Shown piece by piece: positions 45,806 through 53,403 of a stretch of 64,000 nucleotides of DNA (position 1 is its first letter; each line of letters opens with the position of its first letter). The DNA is taken from the NCBI GenBank assembly GCA_902388495.1, contig CABMPP010000004.1, positions 1 through 64,000 of the forward strand, written 5' to 3'. The notes below the pieces were generated by a model. It ran no database searches, was not told where the DNA came from, and worked only from the letters and a program-made list of their open reading frames with translations. Made by a program: the position numbers and the translations under genes. The DNA is from an uncultured Bacteroides sp. (GTDB lineage Bacteria > Bacteroidota > Bacteroidia > Bacteroidales > Bacteroidaceae).

Positions 45806-46786
45806 ATGGAAAAAATCAGAATTGGTATTATCGGTGCCGGAGGGATTGCCGGACAAATGGCGCTTACCCTCAAGGGTATGACGGGCGTAGAAGCCTATGC
45901 CATTGCTTCCCGCAGTCTGCAGTCTGCCCGTGATTTTGCCGACCGTTGGGGCTTTACCCGCGCTTACGGTTCGTATGAAGAAATGCTCGATGATGAGCAG
46001 GTACAGTTGGTTTACATCGCTACTCCTCATTCGCATCACCTTGAACATGCTCGTATGTGTCTGCTCAAAGGGAAGCCGGTGCTGTGCGAAAAGGCATTCA
46101 CTGCCAACGCCCGCCAGGCAGAAGAATTGCTGAACCTTGCCAAAGAAAAGAAAGTCTTCATCACCGAAGCCATCTGGACACGCTATATGCCGCTATCCCA
46201 AACCATCAACAAACTTATTGCCGACGGTGTCATCGGGCGTCCTATGACGCTGTCTGCCAACTTGGGTTATTCTATCAGTGATCGCGAGCGGCTCATTCAG
46301 CCGGCATTGGCCGGTGGTGCGCTCCTCGATTTGGGAGTCTATACCCTTAACTTTGCCTCTATGGTCTTCGGTACGGGTGTAGAACGAATTGCTTCAACTT
46401 GTGTAAAGACCGATACCGGCGTGGATGCACAGAACAGCATCACCCTGGTATTTGATGACGGAAAAATGGCTGTGCTTCATAGTACCATGTTGAGCGTGAC
46501 CGACCGGCAAGGCATTATCTCCGGTGACAAAGGGCATCTGATTGTAGAAAACATCAATAATCCGCAGCGGGTTACGGTGGTGACGGAAGATTATAAAACC
46601 ATTGCCGTCTACAATTGTCCGCCGCAGATTACCGGATATGAATATCAGGTGTATGCTTCTATCGAGGCACTGAGAAACGGATGGCTGGAATCTCCTTATA
46701 TGCCGCATGCCGAAACATTGCGCATTATGCGCATCATGGACGGTCTGCGTCGGGAGTGGGGAGTGCACTATCCTTTTGAGGACTAA
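45806..46786 (+). CDS. Gfo/Idh/MocA-family oxidoreductase
   Basis: Cytoplasmic NAD(P)-dependent dehydrogenase of 326 aa. The N-terminal Rossmann fold has IRIGIIGAGGIAGQMA (GxGxxA). The family motif with the catalytic Lys is GKPVLCEKAFTAN (EKP-type, here EKA). The C-terminal beta-sheet domain includes GGALLDLGVYTLNFASMVFG, which carries the Asp and the position of the family's GxxDxGxYxL motif. It acts on a sugar or related polyol; the exact substrate cannot be told. The ATG at 45806 (MEKIRIGIIG) is chosen because the upstream extension covers a hairpin. It ends at a pair of terminators shared with the convergent MFS gene. Confidence 0.88.
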   Translation: MEKIRIGIIGAGGIAGQMALTLKGMTGVEAYAIASRSLQSARDFADRWGFTRAYGSYEEMLDDEQVQLVYIATPHSHHLEHARMCLLKGKPVLCEKAFTANARQAEELLNLAKEKKVFITEAIWTRYMPLSQTINKLIADGVIGRPMTLSANLGYSISDRERLIQPALAGGALLDLGVYTLNFASMVFGTGVERIASTCVKTDTGVDAQNSITLVFDDGKMAVLHSTMLSVTDRQGIISGDKGHLIVENINNPQRVTVVTEDYKTIAVYNCPPQITGYEYQVYASIEALRNGWLESPYMPHAETLRIMRIMDGLRREWGVHYPFED

Positions 46787-46804
46787 GCAATAATATAAAA
46801 CAAA

Positions 46805-46837
46805 CTCCCCGCCGGGGCGCTAATGCCCGGCGGGGAG
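46805..46837. terminator. GC-rich hairpin between convergent genes
   Basis: CTCCCCGCCGGG (46805-46816) and its exact complement CCCGGCGGGGAG (46826-46837) around a 9-nt loop. No T-run follows on the plus strand; it may act together with the next hairpin. Confidence 0.6.
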
Positions 46838-46852
46838 AATGCTGAATGAAAG

Positions 46853-46883
46853 GAGATAGCCGGAAGCTATCTCTTTTCTTTTT
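46853..46883 (+). terminator. Rho-independent terminator of the oxidoreductase gene
   Basis: GAGATAGC (46853-46860), loop CGGAA, GCTATCTC (46866-46873), followed by TTTTCTTTTT. It abuts the stop codon of the convergent MFS gene. Confidence 0.8.
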
Positions 46884-46884
46884 A

Positions 46885-48429
46885 TCAATCCAAAACAATA
46901 GGCTTGTATTTCGGAACCAATGCCTTCATTATAATCCAGCCGAGCAGATAAGCTACTGCACAGATACAGAAGATGATGAAGTAACCGGCAGGTTTACCGG
47001 TGAATCCCATGAATTCCATAGCCGGACGCACGTATTGTGCTCCTTGTTGCAACAGGTCTTTGGTCATTTCCACCTCTGTCCCGTCGGCCATGGTAGTACC
47101 TGCTGCATAAGTAAACAGCATACCGGAACCCTTATTAATAAGGAAAGAACCTACACCGCCTGCCATACCGCCGATACCCGTAATTGTTGCAATTGCCGTC
47201 TTCGGGAACATATCGCCTACCGTAGAGAAGATGTTGGCCGACCAGGCTTGGTGTGCGGCACCGGCAATACCGATGATGATAACCGGGAACCAATAAGAGT
47301 AATTGCCCAAAGGCTGTGCAAACAGTGCCAGCAACGGGAAGAAAGCGAATATCAACATGGCGCGCATACGTGCTGCGTACGGGTTCATACCGGTTTTATT
47401 GATAATGATAGTCGGCAATTTACCACCGTATATAGACAGCATGGTGATGGCGTAAAGCACGAAGATAAGCAGCATGGCTGTCGGACTGTCGGAAGAGAAT
47501 CCGTATACGTCACTGATATAAGCCGGAGTCCAGAAGAGGAAGAACCACCATACACCGTCCGTCATAAACTTGCCGCATACAAAAGCCCATGTCTGTTTGT
47601 AGCAGAAGCTTTGCAAGAAGCTCATTTTCTTTTCTTCCTTGCCTTCTTCGATGATGGTTGTGCCTTCTTCGTTCTTATCTTGTTCTATATATTCCAGTTC
47701 GGCCTTGTTCACATGTTTGCTCTTGCTGGGTTCGGTATACAGGAAAATCCATAATCCCATCCAGATGAAGCCGAGTGCACCGATAACGATGAATGCCATT
47801 TCCCAACCGTTGCCAACGCCGATCTCCTTGAAGTATCTGGCAAGCAAAGGAATGGTGATCGGAGCAGCAAGTGCACCTACCGTAGCACCGGCATTGAAGA
47901 TACTGGTTGCATAGGCACGGTCTTTCTTCGGAAAGTACTCGGCAGTAACCTTGATGGCTGCCGGGAAGTTACCGGCTTCACCCAGTGCCAGTACAAAACG
48001 GGCGGCGATGAAGAAATAAACACTGACCGTGGCGATGGTAAGTGCCATGGCCGAACCGGTTTCTACGGCAATCAAAGCGTCGGAACTGTCCAATCCTACC
48101 CATAACTCTGTGGCATATCCGCAGAATGCATGGAGGCAGGCGCCCAGCGACCAGATGCCGATAGCCCACAAATACCCTTTCTTTGTTCCCATCCAGTCGA
48201 TGAAGCGTCCGGCAAACAACATGCTGAATGCATAAATAATAGAGAAGATGGAAGTGATTGTACCGTAATCATTATCAGTCCAGTGGAATTCGGGAGCGAT
48301 AAAGTCTTTCCACGTAAGGGAAAGGACCTGGCGGTCGAGGTAATTTACTGTTGTAGCGAAAAATAACATGGCGCAAATGGTCCAACGGTAATTGGTCATT
48401 TTACCCATTGCATTTTGAAATGTACTCAT
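46885..48429 (-). CDS. MFS transporter, hexuronate (ExuT/ACS) type
   Basis: Inner-membrane carrier of 514 aa with 12 helices. The N-terminus RWTICAMLFFATTVNYLDRQ and the motif FAGRFIDWMGTKKGYLWAIG are typical of the anion:cation symporter family that includes ExuT. The loop FVLALGEAGNFPAAIKVTAE is an ACS hallmark. A long charged cytoplasmic loop (KNEEGTTIIEEGKEEKKMSF) separates the two halves. The likely substrate is galacturonate/glucuronate or the KduI product, given the pectin genes around it. The ATG at 48429 (MSTFQNAMGKM) is preferred over a TTG at 48456 lying in a promoter element. It is separated from kduI by a terminator. Confidence 0.88.
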   Translation of the reverse strand: MSTFQNAMGKMTNYRWTICAMLFFATTVNYLDRQVLSLTWKDFIAPEFHWTDNDYGTITSIFSIIYAFSMLFAGRFIDWMGTKKGYLWAIGIWSLGACLHAFCGYATELWVGLDSSDALIAVETGSAMALTIATVSVYFFIAARFVLALGEAGNFPAAIKVTAEYFPKKDRAYATSIFNAGATVGALAAPITIPLLARYFKEIGVGNGWEMAFIVIGALGFIWMGLWIFLYTEPSKSKHVNKAELEYIEQDKNEEGTTIIEEGKEEKKMSFLQSFCYKQTWAFVCGKFMTDGVWWFFLFWTPAYISDVYGFSSDSPTAMLLIFVLYAITMLSIYGGKLPTIIINKTGMNPYAARMRAMLIFAFFPLLALFAQPLGNYSYWFPVIIIGIAGAAHQAWSANIFSTVGDMFPKTAIATITGIGGMAGGVGSFLINKGSGMLFTYAAGTTMADGTEVEMTKDLLQQGAQYVRPAMEFMGFTGKPAGYFIIFCICAVAYLLGWIIMKALVPKYKPIVLD

Positions 48430-48453
48430 GATAATAGATTTAGTATTTTGTTG

Positions 48454-48461
48454 CAAATGTA
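48454..48461 (-). promoter_or_regulatory. Candidate -7 element (TACATTTG) of the MFS gene
   Basis: TAnnTTTG on the minus strand with predicted start near 48447, 18 nt before the ATG at 48429. No -33 match at the usual distance. Confidence 0.4.
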
Positions 48462-48518
48462 AGGCTTTGTGTGCTGATAAAGGTGTAATAATTGGTAGAA
48501 ATCATGTAGAAAATGACA

Positions 48519-48555
48519 AAAACAGGCATGGATTTGAACAATCCATGCCTGTTTT
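48519..48555 (-). terminator. Terminator after kduI
   Basis: Perfect 16-bp arms (48519-48534 and 48540-48555) with a TGAAC loop. On the minus strand TTTTTG follows. It lies 14 bp after the kduI stop. Confidence 0.85.
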
Positions 48556-48568
48556 GTGTTGATGGGGG

Positions 48569-49489
48569 TTATCGCATCTCTGTGTATTTGATTTTGTCCA
48601 TATCGCCATAGTCAAGGTTTTCGCCTGCCATACCCCAGATAAACATGTAGTTGCTGGTTCCGGCTGCTGCGTGGATGGACCATTCGGGTGACATGATAGC
48701 CTGTTCGTTCTGCATCCATACGATGCGCTCTTCCTGAGGTTCGCCCATGAAGTGGCTGATGGAGTTGCCTTCGGGAACATTGAAGTAGAAGTAAGCTTCA
48801 ACACGACGGCTGTGAGTGTGGGCCGGCATAGTGTTCCATACGCTACCCGGTTTCAATTCTGTCAAGCCCATCTGCAATTGGCAAGGTCCTTCTTCCAGTA
48901 CGTTGTTTACAATCAGCTGGTTGATGACGCGGTCGTTGCTTTCTTCCATCTTACCGGCGGGGAAGGAGTTGGCTTTCAGAGAACCCTTGCGGCCGTCGAT
49001 GGTTATCAACTGAGTTTTGTATGCCTTGTGGGCGGTTGCCGAGTTGATGTAGAATTTGGCAGGTTGAGAAGCATCTTTGCTTTTGAAAGTAACTTTCTGG
49101 TTACCTCTTCCTACGTACAGAGCTTCTTTAAACTTCAGTGTGTATTCTTTGCCGTCTACGGTAACGATACCTTCGCCACCTATATTAATAACACCGAGCT
49201 CTCTTCTTTCCAGGAAGTAGGAAGCCTTCAGCGGGTCGATGGTTTCGAGTACCAATTCTTTGGTTGCGGGCACTGCACCACCGAAGATGAGGCGGTCGTA
49301 CATAGAGTAGGTCAGGTTGATTTCATCCGGAGCCATTACTTTCTCCATCAGAAAGCTGCTACGCAGACGGTTGGTGTCGTACGTCTTAACATCTTGCGGG
49401 TTGCAAGCAACCTGCATCTTGTAATTCACTTGGGCGGAAGCCGATACTGCGGCGATACCCAACATCATGGCAATTGCTAATTTCTTCAT
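48569..49489 (-). CDS. kduI: 5-dehydro-4-deoxy-D-glucuronate isomerase with signal peptide
   Basis: Enzyme of 306 aa that converts 5-keto-4-deoxyuronate, from unsaturated galacturonides, to 3-deoxy-D-glycero-2,5-hexodiulosonate. Compared with E. coli KduI it has the same core: [31 protein letters not shown], and the metal site [13 protein letters not shown] plus SIH. In front is an extra [20 protein letters not shown], a clear signal peptide, so this copy appears to be exported to the periplasm. KduI is normally cytoplasmic. It begins 30 bp after the EIIC-like gene and shares its transcript. Confidence 0.93.
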   Translation of the reverse strand: MKKLAIAMMLGIAAVSASAQVNYKMQVACNPQDVKTYDTNRLRSSFLMEKVMAPDEINLTYSMYDRLIFGGAVPATKELVLETIDPLKASYFLERRELGVINIGGEGIVTVDGKEYTLKFKEALYVGRGNQKVTFKSKDASQPAKFYINSATAHKAYKTQLITIDGRKGSLKANSFPAGKMEESNDRVINQLIVNNVLEEGPCQLQMGLTELKPGSVWNTMPAHTHSRRVEAYFYFNVPEGNSISHFMGEPQEERIVWMQNEQAIMSPEWSIHAAAGTSNYMFIWGMAGENLDYGDMDKIKYTEMR

Positions 49490-49519
49490 AATTTATGAAT
49501 ATTTGAGTTTATAATTTTA

Positions 49520-50920
49520 TCATTTAGCGGCTTCTTTTACTGACTTCTGGTATTTGATGATGGCACGACGGTTCAAGATCATCAGGAACAGTGTGCACAG
49601 CACCAGAATGCCGGAGCCGATATATTTGAATGAATATGTCAGGTGGAAGATAATCCATGCAAACGGGCTGGATGCAAAGTCGAGAGCACCGCCTTCAAAT
49701 CCGGCAGGGATATTTACGGCTGCATCTTGCGTCTTTTCGTACACGTCGTGGGCAGCTTGCGTAAAGTAAGGAGCCAGGTCGGTTACAAAATACAGACCCA
49801 TAGTCAGCACTACCAATCCGATGATGAAAGTCTTCACTACATTACCCTTTGTGATGGGCAGTACCAGTGGGAAGAGGTAGAACATTCCGGCAAGAGAAGC
49901 CAGCGGAAGGAATTGGTTTCCGGGCAGAATAACAGCCAGCAGAATGGTAACGGGAATCAGCAGCAGTGAAACAACCAGCGTTGCCGGATGGCCGATGACC
50001 AATGCCGGACTCATACCGATATTCAGACCTACGGCACCCTTGAATTTCTTGGCTATCAGTTCGCGGGTAGCATCGGAAATCGGTTTCAAACCTTCGATGA
50101 ATAAGGCTGTGATACGCGGAATCAATTCCATCACTGCACCCATCTTGATACCCAATCCTAATATATAAGGTATCTTGTCCACCAGTTCCTGTCCGTTCTT
50201 GCAAGACAGCGCACCGATGCCGCAACCTACCAGGATACCCAGGAACAGCGGCTCGCCCAGCAAACCGAATTTCTTCTTCATGCCTTCTGCATCGATGTTC
50301 AACTTGTCGAAGCCGGGGATTTTATCCAATGCCTTATTGATAATCACAGCGAAAGGTACAAAACCGGCGCAGAAAGGCTGCGGAATGGAGATACCTTCCA
50401 TCTTATCGTAGAATCCCTGGAACTTGTCCGCTGTATAGTCGGCCATAATCAAGGTAATGATGTAGCAGATGATGGCAGCGAAGAAACCCCACAGAATGCT
50501 GTCGCTGGCGAAGTAAACCACTGCACCGATAAATGCAAAATGCCAGTAGTTCCAGAGGTCGATATTGACTGTACGTGTCGTTTTCGTCAATAACATCAGC
50601 AGGTTTACTCCCAAACATACCGGAATGATGAATGCACCCACCGATGTGTTATAGGCTACAGCTGCTGCAGCAGGCCATCCCATATCGAAGACCTTCAACT
50701 GAAGACCGTAGATTTCAACCACTTGGCTCAGGGCAGGGCCGAGGCTGCTGGTCAACAAAGCAGTTACTACTGATAAACCTACGAAACCGACGCCCACCAG
50801 CAAACCGCTCTTTAATGCCTTGCTGAATTTAATGCCGATGCAAACGCCCAAAATTGTAAAGATTATAGGCATCATCACTGCTGCTCCTAAGCCGATGATA
50901 TAACCGAAAACTTGTTCCAT
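49520..50920 (-). CDS. GatC-type EIIC carrier without PTS partners
   Basis: Membrane protein of 466 aa resembling the galactitol-type IIC component of the phosphotransferase system, with about ten helices. Conserved regions include MGWPAAAAVAYNTSVGAFII, DYTADKFQGFYDKMEGISIP and VGLNIGMSPALVIGHPATLV. No EIIA, EIIB, HPr or EI gene is near, and Bacteroides are not known to run a sugar PTS, so it probably works as an ordinary carrier, perhaps of uronates, given the co-transcribed kduI. The frame extends to a TTG at 51004, but a full promoter covers that part, so the ATG at 50920 is the start. Confidence 0.85.
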   Translation of the reverse strand: MEQVFGYIIGLGAAVMMPIIFTILGVCIGIKFSKALKSGLLVGVGFVGLSVVTALLTSSLGPALSQVVEIYGLQLKVFDMGWPAAAAVAYNTSVGAFIIPVCLGVNLLMLLTKTTRTVNIDLWNYWHFAFIGAVVYFASDSILWGFFAAIICYIITLIMADYTADKFQGFYDKMEGISIPQPFCAGFVPFAVIINKALDKIPGFDKLNIDAEGMKKKFGLLGEPLFLGILVGCGIGALSCKNGQELVDKIPYILGLGIKMGAVMELIPRITALFIEGLKPISDATRELIAKKFKGAVGLNIGMSPALVIGHPATLVVSLLLIPVTILLAVILPGNQFLPLASLAGMFYLFPLVLPITKGNVVKTFIIGLVVLTMGLYFVTDLAPYFTQAAHDVYEKTQDAAVNIPAGFEGGALDFASSPFAWIIFHLTYSFKYIGSGILVLCTLFLMILNRRAIIKYQKSVKEAAK

Positions 50921-50982
50921 TCTCTTGTGATTTAATTTGGTAATTGATAATGTTTTTGCAATAGTACGAATAAAAACCGGGT

Positions 50983-51013
50983 CAAAAATAAGACCTTTTC
51001 TCAATTAATCAAA
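50983..51013 (-). promoter_or_regulatory. Promoter of the EIIC-kduI operon
   Basis: Minus-strand TTTG (51013-51010) and TATTTTTG (50990-50983), 19 bp apart. The predicted start near 50976 leaves 56 nt before the ATG at 50920 and rules out the longer frame. Confidence 0.65.
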
Positions 51014-51050
51014 CTGGAAAAGCATAATTCTTAGTAAAAAGGACGATTTT

Positions 51051-51105
51051 GTACATAAATTGTCGTTAGCGTGCACAAAATTGCTCGTTTCCGTACACGA
51101 AAACC
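51051..51105. promoter_or_regulatory. Three direct repeats in the divergent control region, possible operator
   Basis: GTACATAAATTG (51051), GTGCACAAAATTG (51071) and GTACACGAAAACC (51093) repeat the word GTRCAYRAAA with 20 and 22 bp spacing. CGTT words lie between them. Direct repeats two helical turns apart are what AraC-type regulators bind, and a hybrid two-component regulator lies at the end of this locus. The site is between the divergent EIIC and GH105-CE8 genes, so it could serve both. Confidence 0.45.
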
Positions 51106-51158
51106 AAATAATACACCCTCTGCGTTGAAAAATACACACCGGTTTAAAAAGAAAGCGC

Positions 51159-51166
51159 TACTTTTG
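51159..51166 (+). promoter_or_regulatory. Candidate -7 element (TACTTTTG) of the GH105-CE8 gene
   Basis: TAnnTTTG match with predicted start near 51174, 26 nt before the ATG at 51200. No -33 element, which would fit an activator-dependent promoter served by the upstream repeats. Confidence 0.5.
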
Positions 51167-51199
51167 TTTCATGAAATAAAGTAGGTCTAATACCAAAAA

Positions 51200-53308
51200 A
51201 TGAGTGACTTCATGAAAAAGAATTCAATTTGTAAATTTATTGTATCTGGATTGTTGTTGGCTTTCCCGCTGGGGATGTCGGCGCAGCGTGTAAGTAGTGA
51301 ACAACCCTGGTCTGTACGTATGGTTGAATCGGAAATGATTCGTTGCCCGGAGTCCTGGCAACTGGATTTCCAACCAAGGCTGAAGTGGGATTATTGCCAC
51401 GGACTGGAACTTCAGTCTATGCTGGATGTGTACGACCGCTACGGAAACAAGAAAATCTATGATTATGCTTTGGCTTATGCCGATACGATGGTAAATGCCG
51501 ACGGAACCATCAAGATGTACAAACGCGAAGAGTTCAGTCTGGACCGCATCAACTCCGGCAAGTTTATCTTCCGTATTTACGAGCAAACCAAAGACGAGAA
51601 GTATAAAAAAGCATTGGCTTTGATGCGCAGCCAGCTCGACGATCATCCACGTAATGAGGACGGTGGCTTCTGGCATAAGAAGATCTATCCACATCAGGTA
51701 TGGCTGGACGGCGTCTATATGGGAGCGCCTTTCTATGCCGAATATGCTTACCGTAACAATCAGGTGGAAGATTATGCGGATGTCATTAACCAATTTCTGA
51801 TGGCAGCCCGTCATACCTACGATCCAAAGACGGATTTGTATCGCCATGCTTGTGACGTAAGCCGCAAGGAACGTTGGGCGGACCCTGAGACGGGACAGTC
51901 GCAGCACAGTTGGGGACGTGCTATGGGATGGTATGCTATGGCATTTGTCGATGCACTCGATTTCATTCCGCAGCATGAGCCGGGACGCGACTCCATGCTG
52001 GTGACTCTCAATCATCTGGCTGCAATGGTGAAACGTGAGCAGGACCCGAAGACCGGATTGTGGTATCAGGTTTTGGATAAGAGCGGTGCCGAAGGAAATT
52101 ACTTGGAATCTTCATGTTCTACAATGTTTGTATATACTCTGTTCAAGGCTGTACGCAAAGGGTATATCGACAAATCGTATTTGGAAGTGGCAATCAAAGG
52201 GTATAAGGGTATTCTTGATAACTTCATTGAAGTAGATAAGGACGGCGTTGTTTCCATTACGCAGGCTTGTGCCGTTGCAGGATTGGGCGGAAAAAACTAT
52301 CGCTCCGGTGATTATGATTACTATATTCATGAAACCATCCGCAGCAACGACCCCAAAGCAGTAGGACCGTTTATTCTGGCTTCTTTAGAGTGGGAGCGTC
52401 TTCCCCACCCACAAACGCAATGGAAACGCAACATAGTTGTTGCGCGTGATGGTTCCGGCGATTATCGTACCTTGACGGAAGCGATGGAGGGAATTCGTGC
52501 CTTTATGGACTATAAAGTAACGGTTTTCATAAAGAACGGTACGTATAAAGAAAAGGTGATAGTGCCTTCCTGGATTGAGAATGTAGATTTTGTGGGTGAG
52601 AGTGTGGAGAACACCGTCATTACTTATGATGACCACGCCAATATCAATAAGATGGGAACATTCCGTACTTATACGGTGAAAGTGGAAGGTAGTGGCATTA
52701 CCTTTAAGAATCTGACGATAGAGAATAACGCCGCCCATTTGGGACAAGCCGTTGCGTTGCATACGGAGGGAGACCGGCTGATGTTCATTAACTGCCGTTT
52801 CCTGGGAAATCAAGATACTATCTATACCGGTGCGGCAGGCACCCGCCTCCATTTCCAGAATTGCTATATAGAAGGTACTACGGATTTTATCTTCGGTCCT
52901 TCTACAGCTTTGTTCGAGGGTTGTGCCATCCACAGTAAAAGCAATTCGTATGTGACGGCTGCTTCTACTCCGGCGAATATCGAAGTGGGTTATGTATTCA
53001 AGAACTGCAAATTGACGGCCGATGCCAGCGTAGAAAAGGTGTATTTGGGACGTCCGTGGCGCCCGTATGCTGCTACGGTTTTCATAAATTGCGAACTGGG
53101 TAAGCACATCTGCCCGGCAGGTTGGGAGAATTGGCGTAATCCGGAAAATGAGAAAACCGCACGCTATGCTGAATATGGTAGTACAGGAGAGGGCGCATCA
53201 ACGGAAGGCCGCGTAAAATGGGCGAAGCAGTTGACGAAGAAGGAAGCCGCAAAGTACGATGATATGAAGTATGTCTTTGGAATGTGCAGCGAGTGGACTA
53301 AAAACTAA
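51200..53308 (+). CDS. Unsaturated galacturonyl hydrolase (GH105) fused to pectin methylesterase (CE8)
   Basis: Exported two-domain enzyme of 702 aa; an ATG at 51212 gives the better signal peptide (MKKNSICKFIVSGLLLAF...SAQ). Residues about 30-390 are GH105 with the (alpha/alpha)6 motifs RLKWDYCHGLELQSML, VWLDGVYMGAPFYAEY (catalytic-type Asp170) and SWGRAMGWYAMAFVDAL. It cleaves the unsaturated uronate left by lyases. Residues about 395-702 are a CE8 beta-helix: GQAVAL, NQDTIYTG (Asp539), TDFIFGPS (Asp562) and YLGRPWRPYA, all catalytic features intact. It removes methyl esters from homogalacturonan. Having both on one chain links de-esterification with trimming of lyase products. Confidence 0.92.
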   Translation: MSDFMKKNSICKFIVSGLLLAFPLGMSAQRVSSEQPWSVRMVESEMIRCPESWQLDFQPRLKWDYCHGLELQSMLDVYDRYGNKKIYDYALAYADTMVNADGTIKMYKREEFSLDRINSGKFIFRIYEQTKDEKYKKALALMRSQLDDHPRNEDGGFWHKKIYPHQVWLDGVYMGAPFYAEYAYRNNQVEDYADVINQFLMAARHTYDPKTDLYRHACDVSRKERWADPETGQSQHSWGRAMGWYAMAFVDALDFIPQHEPGRDSMLVTLNHLAAMVKREQDPKTGLWYQVLDKSGAEGNYLESSCSTMFVYTLFKAVRKGYIDKSYLEVAIKGYKGILDNFIEVDKDGVVSITQACAVAGLGGKNYRSGDYDYYIHETIRSNDPKAVGPFILASLEWERLPHPQTQWKRNIVVARDGSGDYRTLTEAMEGIRAFMDYKVTVFIKNGTYKEKVIVPSWIENVDFVGESVENTVITYDDHANINKMGTFRTYTVKVEGSGITFKNLTIENNAAHLGQAVALHTEGDRLMFINCRFLGNQDTIYTGAAGTRLHFQNCYIEGTTDFIFGPSTALFEGCAIHSKSNSYVTAASTPANIEVGYVFKNCKLTADASVEKVYLGRPWRPYAATVFINCELGKHICPAGWENWRNPENEKTARYAEYGSTGEGASTEGRVKWAKQLTKKEAAKYDDMKYVFGMCSEWTKN

Positions 53309-53403
53309 TTTTTCTACCGATTGCGACTTTTTTTACACCGAAAACTACTTGGTTTTGCCTAATATTGCAGCCTGAAACTAAAATACATTTTATTGATAAC
53401 ACC

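Noticed and set aside
46846..47754. 302-aa gene opposite the MFS transporter
   Set aside because: Low-complexity His/Cys/Arg-rich antisense frame over a clear MFS gene, starting within a terminator.
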